A stretch of 64,000 bases of DNA from Drosophila pseudoobscura (Eukaryota; Arthropoda; Insecta; Diptera; Drosophilidae), in the NCBI RefSeq assembly GCF_009870125.1, contig NC_046683.1, positions 21,523,001 through 21,587,000 of the forward strand, written 5' to 3'. This document shows, piece after piece, positions 20,601 to 32,900 of the stretch. The notes under the pieces are model-generated. The model was not told the origin of the DNA. It saw only the letters and a list, made by a program, of their open reading frames with translations, and did no database searches. Made by a program: the position numbers and the translations under genes. Each line of letters begins with the position of its first letter. Within the stretch, counting starts at the first letter, position 1.

Positions 20601-23600
20601 CCCCCCCCAACATAAGAAGCACTCCTCCTGATTCTTAGACCCCCAGCCAACTGTGTTTGTCTTGTCGATGTTTTCTTTAGACTCTTGCCTTTTCTCGACT
20701 CGATTCGGCTCGATTCGGCTCGCCTTGGCTGCTATTCCCTCTGTTTGTGTGTCTTATTAGTCATGATTATCACAAGTGTTTCCAAGTGTTCGAGTCCAAG
20801 GCATCGAGTCCCCCCATATTTTCTTGGTTTAAGTGCTGCAGCATCGAACAACCGAGTCTCGGGGACCCATCCCCAATACCAATCCCATTTTTATCTACAT
20901 ATTTATTTATTATCATTCGCCGCAACACAAATACAAAATTTCATTTAATTTTCATCGCTTTTGGCCTGTCAACTATCATTCCTATTCCATAGACCCTCCC
21001 TTCCCTGCCCTTCCCTGCCCTACCCTTCCCATTCGTCTCTTTGGTATAAATATTTATGCTTCTTTTCGAGCAGAGTCCCAGAGGGGCTCCTCTGTTTTCT
21101 TCTGATCAGCTCTGATCCAGCCTGATCTGTCCTCTTCTGGCTGCTGGCATTCGATTAATTCGATCCATTTCCGGCCAACGGATGCCGCAGTGCTTTCGCA
21201 GCCGGCCTCTTGGCTGACGCAATACGAGTCGTATCCCCGGATACTCGTATCTGGTGCTATCTCATATTTGCATAGCGCTGATTACGCCGGGTGTCACCTG
21301 GTGAGGCGCTGAGGCCCTCTAATTAGGCCGCAGGCCAATCGAGGTTAGTCACGTCCTGATAGCCGGCCCTCAGAATGGGGTCTCTCATCTCATCGCATAT
21401 CGGTTTGTCTCTGCCTTCCAGGAAAAACTGAGGAGGGGTTGAGGAGAGGCAAACGTGATTTGCAGGACACTTCCTGCTGCGACAGGATGAAGTTATCTGG
21501 CTAAGGATGAGGGCGAGGCTGTGGATGAGGTACCTGGTACCTGGTGCATGGTTCCTGGTTCCTGGTTCCTGGTACCTGGGCTCTTGTTACCTGTCAGATC
21601 GAATGGGGCGATAGGCGACATGCGGTGTCGTTTACCTGCAGCTGTCATGCAGGGGAACAGCAACAAACAGAGGTGCCAGCTAGGGAAGAAGGAGCTGAAG
21701 CTGAAGCTGAAGAGGATGAATATGAATACTCGTATGCGCACAGGAGTGGGGCACAATCAGCAAGCAGGGCAGCATTTGCGTCAAATCGGAATGTCGATTC
21801 GGTCGCTTACGGATTGACGATTGCCCCCACACTCTAGCGCTGCCACTGCTTGGAAAATTTTAACCAAGGCGCGGGCCGAGCTAAACTGACAGCCAAAGTG
21901 ACCAAAATCAAATTACGAAAATAGCAGCAGAAACAGAAACCGAAACAGAAACCGGCAAAAAGAAACAGCACCAACAATGGCACCAACTGAATTACCAATG
22001 CCTAATTCAATTTACGCATTAAGTCAACGACGAGGGCGATGCCGATGACGCTGGCGATGGGGATTGACAGGCATCCATCCATCAAACACAAGAGTGAGAA
22101 CGATTGGGAAGTCCGAATTCCCAAAAAGAAATCTTTGGAAACTACGACACATGAAATTGGAACATGGTTGAGAGTGTAATAAAGAGCGGAACGCAATTGA
22201 AAAATACAACAAATCGAGAGCACTTGAAGAACTCTAGCAAGAGCTTGCCCTTTGGGATGGTGGGGGAACACGATCCCTGAGTTCAGTTAATATGCAACCA
22301 TATTCGGATAATATATTCGGACTTACTACGTAGCAATTTGGAAAAGTGTCAAGTGCAGCAGAGGGACAGAAAACACAGGAGAATGGAGTCCAAACACGGG
22401 GTGTCCCTCTGGGAGTTTTCTCGGTGCTTTGGATACCGCTTTGCCTGCTCCAATGGCGATTATATTCTGTAAATCAATCCCATTTTGAGGTTCGTCCACA
22501 TCTTGTTTGTGGGGATCCCATTTTGCCAATCTCCGTGGCAGGTTCATTATTTCGTTGGCCATTCATTCCATTCATTCCATTCCACGTCACTCGAGAATAC
22601 TCCCTGCAGTTCATCCCATCACGTATGTAGATTGTTATATTATTCATTTCAATGGCACTCCATTTCCCTGCGTTCCACTTAAACCAGTTTCATTGCCCTC
22701 CATTCCCATCGTCGTCCCCCATTCATTTTATGTGATGTACCGCTCTGTTCCAGGAGCAACCCTGCCCCACGATTTACAGATATCTGGTGTCAAGTGACGC
22801 AACATAGCCCAAGCCATAGCCCAAGAGATTTGTCACTTCAAAGAAACTACAAAATACGTCTAACACCAAACTGTGAAAACGAAACTGATTCCGATAGATT
22901 TGTCGGCTTTTCTTTCTTTCAAAAATCTTGGGGCCCGCCAATCTCCCGCCAGCCCCCTCTTGAGGCGACTCCAGCTTAAAATTCAAGACGGGCAGTCACC
23001 GAAGACGCATAATTTGATGGGATTTGGTTAAGTCATCCATTGTCAGAGAGAAGAGGAGGAGCGAGGGGAACGAGGGGAGAGGGCTGTGTTGTGCTTGGCC
23101 GTGGGCTTGGGCGTGGGCGTGGCATGTCAAGGTGTCGCCATGACGCGCGTGTCCAAAAAAAGCCGAGGAGATTTCTTGGCCGAATGAAGTCATGACCGGA
23201 ACGGAGGGACCCGAGGCCCTCAAGGGTTTTTCTATATTCTATTCATTTTGCCTCAGCCCACCGAATCGCGCGCTTGTATATAGATATGGATGCCATTAGC
23301 TCGTCATGCATTTGGAAATGCTTGGGACTGCTTCCGCGGATGTTTCAATTTGCACACTGCCAAATCCGTAATGAGAGACAGGCACGCGCTTCCGCCTTGG
23401 GTCGAGCATACAAAATGTGTCCATTAACTGGCCGCCCTGCCCCACAAGAAGAGGCCACACCAGAAGACTTCAGAAGTGGGAACAAGGCCTTGCGTCGTTC
23501 AGATGGCCGGAGACTGCCCAACAAGTTGCAAGCAACATGAGGAAAGCACGTCCTATGGTCGAGGCGGGAAATACTCCGACACAATACCCTGATCGTTCCC

Positions 23601-26600
23601 ATCATGGCTGTACATAGTGAAGGTATCTCATACGGGCACCAGGCGGCAAGCCAACCCCCAACGAACCGAAACTATGTGTGTACAATAGAGAGATATTACC
23701 TGAACGAATTAAAAATTAAGTGTATCTACAGCCCTGACGGAGTAGATCGTTCCACGAACTTCATTGAACATTTTTCTGACCGACATACGAGTAACCTTTC
23801 GGGAGGGTCTGAAAAAACTAGGGCTACAAGCAAAAGCCGCAAACTACGCATTTTACCATACTCTCTCATCTTCCCTCTCCACTTCCACTTCCGACTAGGC
23901 CCTGACCTGGCCTCGCTCCATATTTGATTGGGTCATCGCTCACGGCTGGTTAATTTGGCCAACCGAACGGGAAATTGATGCAGGAAATGCAGCTGGGCAG
24001 GGCTACCAATACCTCTATCCTCTAACCTCTAACTGATCCCCTTTTACTGATGGTGTCGGACTCCACGTCCCACCCAGTTCGAGATGGAGAAGATCGGACT
24101 GCGTCGCGTCGCTTCTGATTAATTGTGGGTCAACACTGACGCAGATGCAGATACAGATACAGATGATGATACAGCTTATGATGTGTGTTATGAAAGTATA
24201 TGCTCGTACATATATGGATGTATGCATGTGTGTATGGCTATCCACTGGAGCGTTAAATTGCCACAGTAGCTGGCTCTGCACCCGCTTAACCGCCTACCAT
24301 CCAAGTGGCGGTCCAACCGGCGATCCAACCAGCGACCCGATGCGATCCGATCCGATCCGATCCATTCATCCATCTATGGGACACGAATACCCATACCCCT
24401 CCCAACCAGCAGACGTAACCCAAGTAGCACAAATTGGCCCGCTGGCTTTGTGGTGGCTTTTCAGCTTAGCGCTTTTTTGTGTGGTGTGGTTTGGGTTTTT
24501 TTTGTTGATGGGTTTCGGAAAAGCTATCCCCCATGCGCTATCGATGGCAACAAATTTAATTTCAATTTAAATTTCCATTTCCCCCCACATCCCCATTCCC
24601 CCATGAGTTCCTATTATGAAAATTGATGGCAAGGTCAAGCGATGGGATCAGCGCTGGGAAATTTGTCTTTCTGCCGCTGCTATCACATCTGAACTCTGTT
24701 GCAGGCTCTGCTTCTGCTTCTGCTCCTGCACCTAATTTACCCCTTTCGTCCAGTACCGTCCAGTACCGAGGGAGCCTTTGATGGGTGGCGTATAGGTCGT
24801 CCAGAGCGGGTCGGCCACAGTCTCCGCTGTTGAAATATCGTCTGTGATTATGTACTGGCCTTATGTATGAGCCCCTGCCCCTGTCACCTAAGTCCCTGGT
24901 TCAGCCCCTGCCTCCACCTCTCAGCCGTCATTGTGTGGGGCTCTTTCCCACTCTGCATCGCCCTCCCTTGATCTTGGGCTTGTTCGATCATAAATTGTTG
25001 AAAAACAAATTGTTGTTGCCTTCGGTTGCACGGAGTGGGGAGTGGGGAGGGGGTAGAGTGTTTTTGGGGTTACCAAGTGAGAGGTGATTAATTCGATAAG
25101 TTGGACGATAAATATCGGCTGTCACTTAACGGATGCCATTCAGTAAATCGTTATCTTTCCGAGATGTTCAGCAAGGCAGACTATTAAAGAGAGCGACCAT
25201 TAAGGAGTGGGGTGCATGCCTAATCTACACCAATGCCGATCTATCGATGGTTATTCTATAACGTCATTAGAGCCTTAGCTGCTCCTACAGTGGAGCACTA
25301 TAGGATGGACCTAGAAGTCTCAGGTGTTAGATGATTAATCAAATAATGATAGCGAATGCATACAATCCCTAGCTTCCTAGCCTCCCTATGCATTGCATAC
25401 CTTGCAATGACCTGAGCTCAAAGATCTCCATTCGCAGCATAGTCAAGGTCAAATTTGCGAAATGCTCATATCTCTGATGCCCTGAGATGTACATACATAT
25501 GTACATATGTATGTATGTCTGCTTGGAGATGTATCTATGTGTATGCATATGACGTAAGCCCATACGGCGGAGTGTTAAACCGTTTTGAAGAAAGTCCAAG
25601 TCACTAAGCAAGTTGCGCAAGGCGGCGGAGATCCCAGACAGGTCGGATCAGGTCAGGTCAGGGTCATACATGGGTATGTATTTATTAATGTATACGTACA
25701 TGTACATATGTATATGTACATATGGATATGCATGCATGTGTGTGGCTGTGTTTTTATACGGGTGTTCCATAGCACATGTATGGCAATGACATGGCGACAA
25801 TAAAAGTCTTAGCACGCCCATGAAGAAGAGCTCAGGCAACAAAGACTCAAGGAATGGGAGAGAGAGAGATAGGGAGAGAGAGAAGGAGATGGAGAGGGGC
25901 AGCGGACAAGACTTTGGCATATTTAAACATAATTTCGTTTTTTATTATCCTTTCATGACAAAGACCAAGCCGCTCCATAAACAAATACACGAACAAACAC
26001 ACACTATATGTACATACATACATATGTATGTATGTGTATGCGTAGAACTCTTGGAGACAATGACAGTTAATAGCGGTCGCGGAGTGGAAGAGGGAGGTGG
26101 GATGAGGGAGGAGGCAGGAGGCAGGGAGAGAGCAATAAAGTTGAGGATGGCGAAGAGTAAAGGTGTGGTGTGCAGAGCAGAGAAGAGAAGAGAAGAGAAG
26201 AGAAGAACCGGTGTTTAGGGAAATGCCGGGCATAGGTAAACATACACACATATGTATGTATGTACACACATACATGTGTGCATAAATGTTCGAGCAGGTA
26301 AATTATCAACAACAAAACGAGAAGAAGGAGGAGCAGAAATATGAGAAAGAGGAGAATGAGGGAGCACAGAGCAGCACAGGGATATGCAAAGATAGAGCAG
26401 CGTCAGAGTGATCAGCAGAGAGTGGCGAGATGGGCAGGGGGCAGGGCAGTCGAATCGGAAGAGGAAACAGCAGAAGAGCCCCCGGCGGCAGAGTACGAGG
26501 TGTGTGTGGATGGTTGTACACTGTACATACAGTATACAAAAAACGGGATAAAAGGCAGGACATTAATTTCTGTTGTTCTTTGAATTTGAAATGAATTGGC

Positions 26601-26949
26601 AGGGCCACACTCGACTCGATTCCACGGCCAGGGATTGGACCCTCCTGGACCCCTGGACTCCTGAACCCCTGGGTCACGGGTGGTGCCGCCGTCGGCTGAC
26701 ATGAGAGCATGCCACACACAGAGACCAGAGCCACAAAAGCAAGGCACGACACAGGTAGGGCCAGGTAGCCGGCTCCCGCTTAAGCGGGGGATCCACACGA
26801 ATCTTATGCGAGGCCACACCGCAGGGGAACAGGGGTGGGGTGACCGAATGTTGCAGATAAGATAACCGATAATTATCGCATTCGCAAGCATGATCGATGG
26901 TATCGCTATCGATTCAAACCCCATTCGTAATCTAATAATCGCCCTTTCG

Positions 26950-26986
<37 letters not shown>

Positions 26987-29900
26987 GCCCTCTCTCAGGG
27001 CAGTCCGTTTCAGATGCCAGCCCTTCCCTTCCAACCAGTCGCCCAGTCAGTGGGAATGCGGGTGCTGTAAGTCTGTGCCGTATAAATTTTAATTATGTCA
27101 CCATAAACTAAATGAAAACGACGCTCGGCCCTGTCCCCGCACCGCCCTGCCCCGCCCCGCGCCACCACGCCTCAGGCGACCATGGAAATAAACAGCTATA
27201 AAAACAGCAACAGCAACAGTCACAGCCAGAGCCAGAGCTACAAAAACAGGCAAGAAATGCTGGGGCTTCGGGGCCGGCGATCTAGATACCCTAGATACCC
27301 TACAGGTGGCTGCAGTGGCATCCGACTTTGACGGAACTTGGCTAAGATATGTACATATGTACTGTGGCTAATTGATAATATGAGACTGGAATATCTATCG
27401 TTTGGTGTACGGAGCGTGGAGAGAGGGTCCACTTCTATGAATCTGCCCAAGATCGTTCTAGTAGCACATGTGCTCTGTGGGAGGGTAGGGCAATTCTGCG
27501 TGCGTCTGCGTTTTGTGCGTCCGTCGCTGTTGTTGCTGCTCTCTTTGTCTCTTGTTTCACTTTGTCTCTTTTATTCGCTTCTTTTTTTCGTACTATTTTG
27601 GTGTTTTGCTTTTTCTGGTGTGCGCATAAAATTTGCATAAATTACACGCCGAGCGACACTGACAAGTAAATTCGCCTTGCGGGGCACCACCCCTTGCACC
27701 TCCTCCACCCTGCACACTCCATACTCCACCCTTTTGCCACACTCGCAGTCAGCGCAGTCAGCGTCAGAAGCCAGCAGAGTTCTGTGCCATTTGGGCCATT
27801 ATGTTAATGGTTTTCAATTGGGGCACCCGTCAGAAATGAAAATTCTATCCATGAATAATTTCCGCTTTCGTTTGTTTGGGAAAATTTACCAATTTAATTC
27901 TCGGCCCATGTGGGTGCGCGGCCGCTCCTCTCGGGGCTGAAACAACAACAACACCAGAAACGCAATACGATAGAAGGCAAACATGAGGCAAAGATCAGAT
28001 ACCATAAAGACAGATAAAGACATTTGGCTACCCTTGAGGACGGATCGTTGGATAGGACGCATACACCGCGCATGAAACATGCACCTTGCTTGAAGAAACT
28101 GTACTTTTTATTTATAGGCCAACCATGCGTACAGACGAGTATACGGCTTTTATCTTTGGACCTCATTGAGCACCATCGTAGCACTCATCGACTACCGTGA
28201 CCCCGTCCCCATGACCCATGAAAGTAGTTGGCAAATGCCCGACGCAGCCTTCCCAGTACGCCCAAGCCCTCCGCTGCGAGATTATGTACCGCACTCCCAT
28301 CTTCATGCTGCTGCTGGTGCTGCTGCTGCTGGTGCGGAGTATCGTCGGGATGTGGGCGTGGCATGCGACCCATTCGCCACCGCAGCTGGAACTGGCTCAC
28401 CACGAGCCGCTGGGCGAGCAGACGCCCCCTTTGGAGGTGCTCCGAGGAGGCGAACCTCAGCTCGATGCCGTGCGGCAGCTGATGGATGGCGGTGAGGTGG
28501 CAGAAGCGCATGAAAATGTACAAGATGCGGACGGCCTCGGCGGAATCAAAGCCGTACAGGCTGAGCCAGTAGCTCCGGCGTCCCCGCCCGAAGAGTACTG
28601 ATTCGCGCGATAGCTCCACATCATCCTCGTCCCGGCCTCGTGTTAGAGATGGTTCCGCTTCGTCCTCTGTTCCGGCTGTGGTTTCAACATCGATCTTATT
28701 CGCGGCGCTGTCCATAGCCGCGTGATAGCTCGAGAAAAAGAGGATCCATCGACTCTAAATTTGATTGACAGAGTTTCATTGGCTGCCTACGATTCGGAAC
28801 TCTTATCAGAAATTACAAAACAATCCGAATGCCACTCGTATCGTGTCGATGGGAGAGACAGGAACGGAGTGCGAGATGGCAGCTGTTCAAACATCTGCCA
28901 AATAGATACGGAGGCTGATCCTCTATCGAATATGTTGTCTGCTTCCTGCTGCTCCCTTTCCGCTCCCTTTCCGCTCCCTTGCCGCTCCTTTGCCGCTCCC
29001 TTGCCGCTGCTCGATAGCCATTGGAATTGGGTCAAGCATTTGGGGGCCATGTGCTGCCCCAGTCGGAGCCCCTCCTCTGGGGCAGTGATAGCCACTATCA
29101 GTAGGTCGGGGCGGCACCACTTGGCCCCCCAGTACAGCGCTCGTAAATGCTCGTGGCAGAGTCGAATGCGCGCGCACGCTCTCCACCGAATACGAGTATG
29201 CTCGGAGTAATCATAATTGTGGCGGCTGTTATTGAACTCTAATCCGCATCGCCTCATTTTACGGATGGAGTGCCCAAAAGTCTGTTTATACATGGCCCTA
29301 TTGCGACTACTTGTACAGTGAGAGTTGTTTGTTGTTGTTTCAACTGCATGGGAAATCGCATCCGGGCTGGGAGTGGGACTGTGGATGGGGATGGGGAAGT
29401 CGATTCGATTGGGTTTATAGTATACTTCCAAATAGTTTACATCGAGAACTCGCACATACTCGTACATATATGTAAGTACTGGATATACTGAACAGTACTG
29501 GCAGTAGCTGTGGTGTGGACGCTCTGGAATCGCTTCCAGAGAAATGGATAAGAAAACAGCAAGAGTATTCTCCGCGAAAGTCTCCGTACCAAAGACTCTG
29601 TAGTTCGGAAATGTGGAATCCTCTTCGAGCGGAGAGTTGTTGAATAAAGCCCCTGGGCGGTTCGATCTTATTTTACATTCTTTGACCAGCTCCCATTATT
29701 CTGAGTGCCGGGTCCACAGAATTTCGTGGCCCACTGTGGGAGAGTTATCTCCGGAACGGAACGCCCACACACTCCAGTAACCGCCAGCACATTCCGCTGA
29801 GTTATCCGTTGTTTTGCAAGCCCCACAGTCCTGCCAACAACCCCTGTTCTTTCTTTCTCTCCCCCTCTCTTCCCTCTCTGCCCTCTCTGCCCTCTCTGCC

Positions 29901-32900
29901 CTCTCTGTCCTCTATGCGCTCTATGCCCTCTGTCACGTTTTGGCGACGGCTGTGCAAAATGTTCTTCAATTATTCTGTTGGCTCTGCGAAATCGGAGCAG
30001 AGGCAGCGACAAAAACAGCGCGGGAGATAGCGCAGACCCTGGCGGATGGGCAACTGTGAAAAAGGGCACACAGGCGCGGAATCCGATCTCCCGGAATGCT
30101 CAATTAACTCGCAAAGCTCTTGGGCCACTTCCAGCGAATTTCCAGTGGTTGCAGTGGTTGCAGTGGGTGCCCTGAAAATGTATCGCCTTGCCCGAGCTGT
30201 CAACCTGATGAGCGTCTACAAGGCATCCCCACAACCGAACAATGCGCATGGCTGCTGTCCACTCCACTCTGACTCCGACTCCGACTCCGACTGGGACTCG
30301 GACTCCACACCGACTCCGACTCCGACTCCGACTCTGACTCTGACTTCTCCTACTCCTACTCCACCGAAACATACGAGTACGAGTACGAGTACGAGTACAA
30401 CAACTACTCGTATGACTAAAACTGCAACTCGAACTTCTGTCCAGGCGAATGCTCGTTAAAAGTGCTCAAATTTGAATTTCAAATGCGTTTGTTGTTTGCT
30501 TGTTTCCACGAGTATACCCTTCCGGGGAGAGAGGGTATGCCGGTTTGGCGATTTCGGGAGGTCGGAGAGCGGATTCTTAGAATCGATTCTCAGAAACTTA
30601 ATATAAGGCGAGAACATGTCTTGTGTGCTCAGACTTGTAGACGGCTGTATGACGGTCCCTGTATGAATCGATCCAATGTTAGCTTTTGGGAGCCACCTGC
30701 TCCTCAGTTCATGTGCAATATATGCAAATGCAAAGATTTCTTAATGGTTTACGAGCTGAGAGGGTGTATAGGATTCGGGACGACATGCTTGCGTGCATTT
30801 CAGTGGCTGCTGTGGACATTTAGCCGGCTCCCAAAGCAGAAGTCGCCCCATCTGCCAGTTGTCAGCGGAAGTGTTGATGAATTTATTTGTCAAAATTGCT
30901 TCTGAAGTTGACTTAATGCACGTACGAGTATTCAGGTAATGAATCCACCTATCCACTGTGGTCCGCACGCCTCCCCCACAAAGCCGCCGCGTCGTCTCGC
31001 CGGCGTGTCCATGTCCATGTCCACGTCCATGTCCATGTCCGTTGATTGACATTTAAATGCGAGCTGTCAGTGCGGTCCCCTTTTGGCATTCTCTTTCAAA
31101 CGTACCCGTACAGTACACACACACAGTGAGTATTGTTATCAAAGGCAGCAGCACTATGAGATCTCAATTGTTGTACCTTAATTAATCACAGCTGCAGCCT
31201 CCTGGTGATGGGTTGAGCAAAGAGAGGAACAATTCAATGAGTATATTAGAAAGAGGGGGAGATGAGCAGAACAAAGCCCGAAAAAGAAGAGTCGGTATTC
31301 CCTCTATAGGATACTATAGGAAACCCACTACTCAGATGTACATACATATGCTCTATACGTGCTCCAAGTCGAATCTGATCTTCCTGAAAATATTTACGCA
31401 CTAGTATTACGAGTGTAATAGTTCCCATAAGAGTTTTGTAGAAATCAGATGCAGGCCCAAAGATATGTCAGAGCACAAGAAGTCGTACTCTGTGTGGATA
31501 AACCGATCTGCGAGATACCTTCCTCTACTCCCAGCACCAGCACCAGTGGAGCCTTGTGCCCCATTAGTACAGGGCAAGTGCAGAGGAGCGTTGCCTGCCA
31601 TTCAACTCGAATCGAACGCAGACGGCAGGCAAATGAAAATGCAAATGCAAATGCAAAAGCAAAAGCAAAGAATCGCGAAGAAGGAAGAGGAAGCTGGAGA
31701 GCCCGCAGCAGCATCTCGTGATTGGACCTTGGATATCGTTTGAGGGCATCGGCAATGGCTGTGGCCAAAGTGCTGTTGTTGCGGAGGGACGCAGCAGAAG
31801 CTAATTTAAATTCAAATTTAAATTGTTTGCCGTCGCTTTTTTATTGACAACAACAGCAACCACGGGCCGGTCGAGAAGAAAGCAGGCGGACTACGGCCAG
31901 TAATGCGAAACCAGCTGCTTTCTGGCTAGAGTTTCGAAAGAAAGCTTTGGATAAAAGGATAGGATACAAAGAACAACCAGGCGAGTGGGGACATACAAGA
32001 TAAAGAGAGTCGAAAAGAGCATGGATGGGCAAAGAAATAAGAGAGAATCAAGAAGAATATGGCAAGGACTCCAGGTGGAAAGAGTTATTGGGAAAACGGC
32101 TAAAATAGTTAGGAAACCACATGGAGGACGGAGAAAATAAAGTGGAGAAGGGGAAAGGAAGAGAAGCGAGAAGGAATCCATCTGCAAGCCTCAAACTATT
32201 GAACAGGCAGCACTAGCACTGATCGGTGATCACTGATCGGAGTTGCATGCCGCAGATGCACGCCTCGCGATTCGTGAGGCACCCGGGCACCCCGGCACCT
32301 CCACCAGCCAGCTCCTTGGATCCACTAGAGACTAGGAATATATGGAAAGTGGCTCTGAGCTTTGAGCTTTGCACCCACGCCACGGCACCGGGGCGCTGCT
32401 CCACGGGGAGCTGCTGCTGCCCACGCAACCCACGACAACAGCAAATAAATATTATTTATTTATGTATTGACTTCTATCCACGCCCTCGCCCTGGGATCGG
32501 GAATCGGGGATCGGGCATCGGGGATCGCGGGGACGCGGGGACGTTCTTGGGGACTGTCAATTAGGACCGGACAAAGCCCGTACGACACGCGACTGGCCGG
32601 TTGTAATGTGGAATCCTCGGGATGGGATCTATCGCTAATCGATATATCGACTGACGTGACACTTATGGGTTAGTAATTGTTTGGTCTGTAGAGACGATGG
32701 GTCTGCATACTTTTAATGGATATTCCAAGGGATTCGGGTGCATGGATATGGAATATGGAACACTCGTAGTGGTTGAGCTGAATTCTGTACGATTTTCGGT
32801 ACATTTAAATCATGAAGTATCGTCTCCAGCTGAGGCCTGGATGGTCCTGGTCCAGGTCCAGGTCCAGGTCCAGGTCCAGGTCCGACTCAAATTCCAATTT

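Larger units (their letters stand above)
17101..28106 (-). other. mew intron 1, proximal part (11 kb), noncoding
   Basis: I see no gene. The stretch is rich in simple repeats: GGGCAT (17295-17339), GGAATC (17659-17690), CAR-type (18071-18165), ACACC (18240-18276), GA (18556-18578), CCGAC (18930-18963), CCTGGTT/TACCTGG (21530-21580), GAGAA (26176-26207) and CT (26949-26983). TACATATGTA clusters lie at 25489-25519, 25690-25725 and 26008-26040. Many overlapping short ORFs here have no family resemblance. Confidence 0.6.

Noticed and set aside
20780..20800. GTTCGAGTCC resembling a tRNA B box
   Set aside because: No A box or cloverleaf can be built around it.
28218..28601. 127-aa plus-strand ORF with a hydrophobic start (MLLLVLLLLV)
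   Set aside because: Its hydrophobic run is the antisense of a CAG/CAC (Gln/His) repeat in the minus-strand candidate gene. The minus frame has the better codon use and family resemblance.
30462..30905. 147-aa Cys-containing plus-strand ORF
   Set aside because: Cysteine spacing fits no zinc-binding motif I know, and the start lies in a small palindromic repeat.
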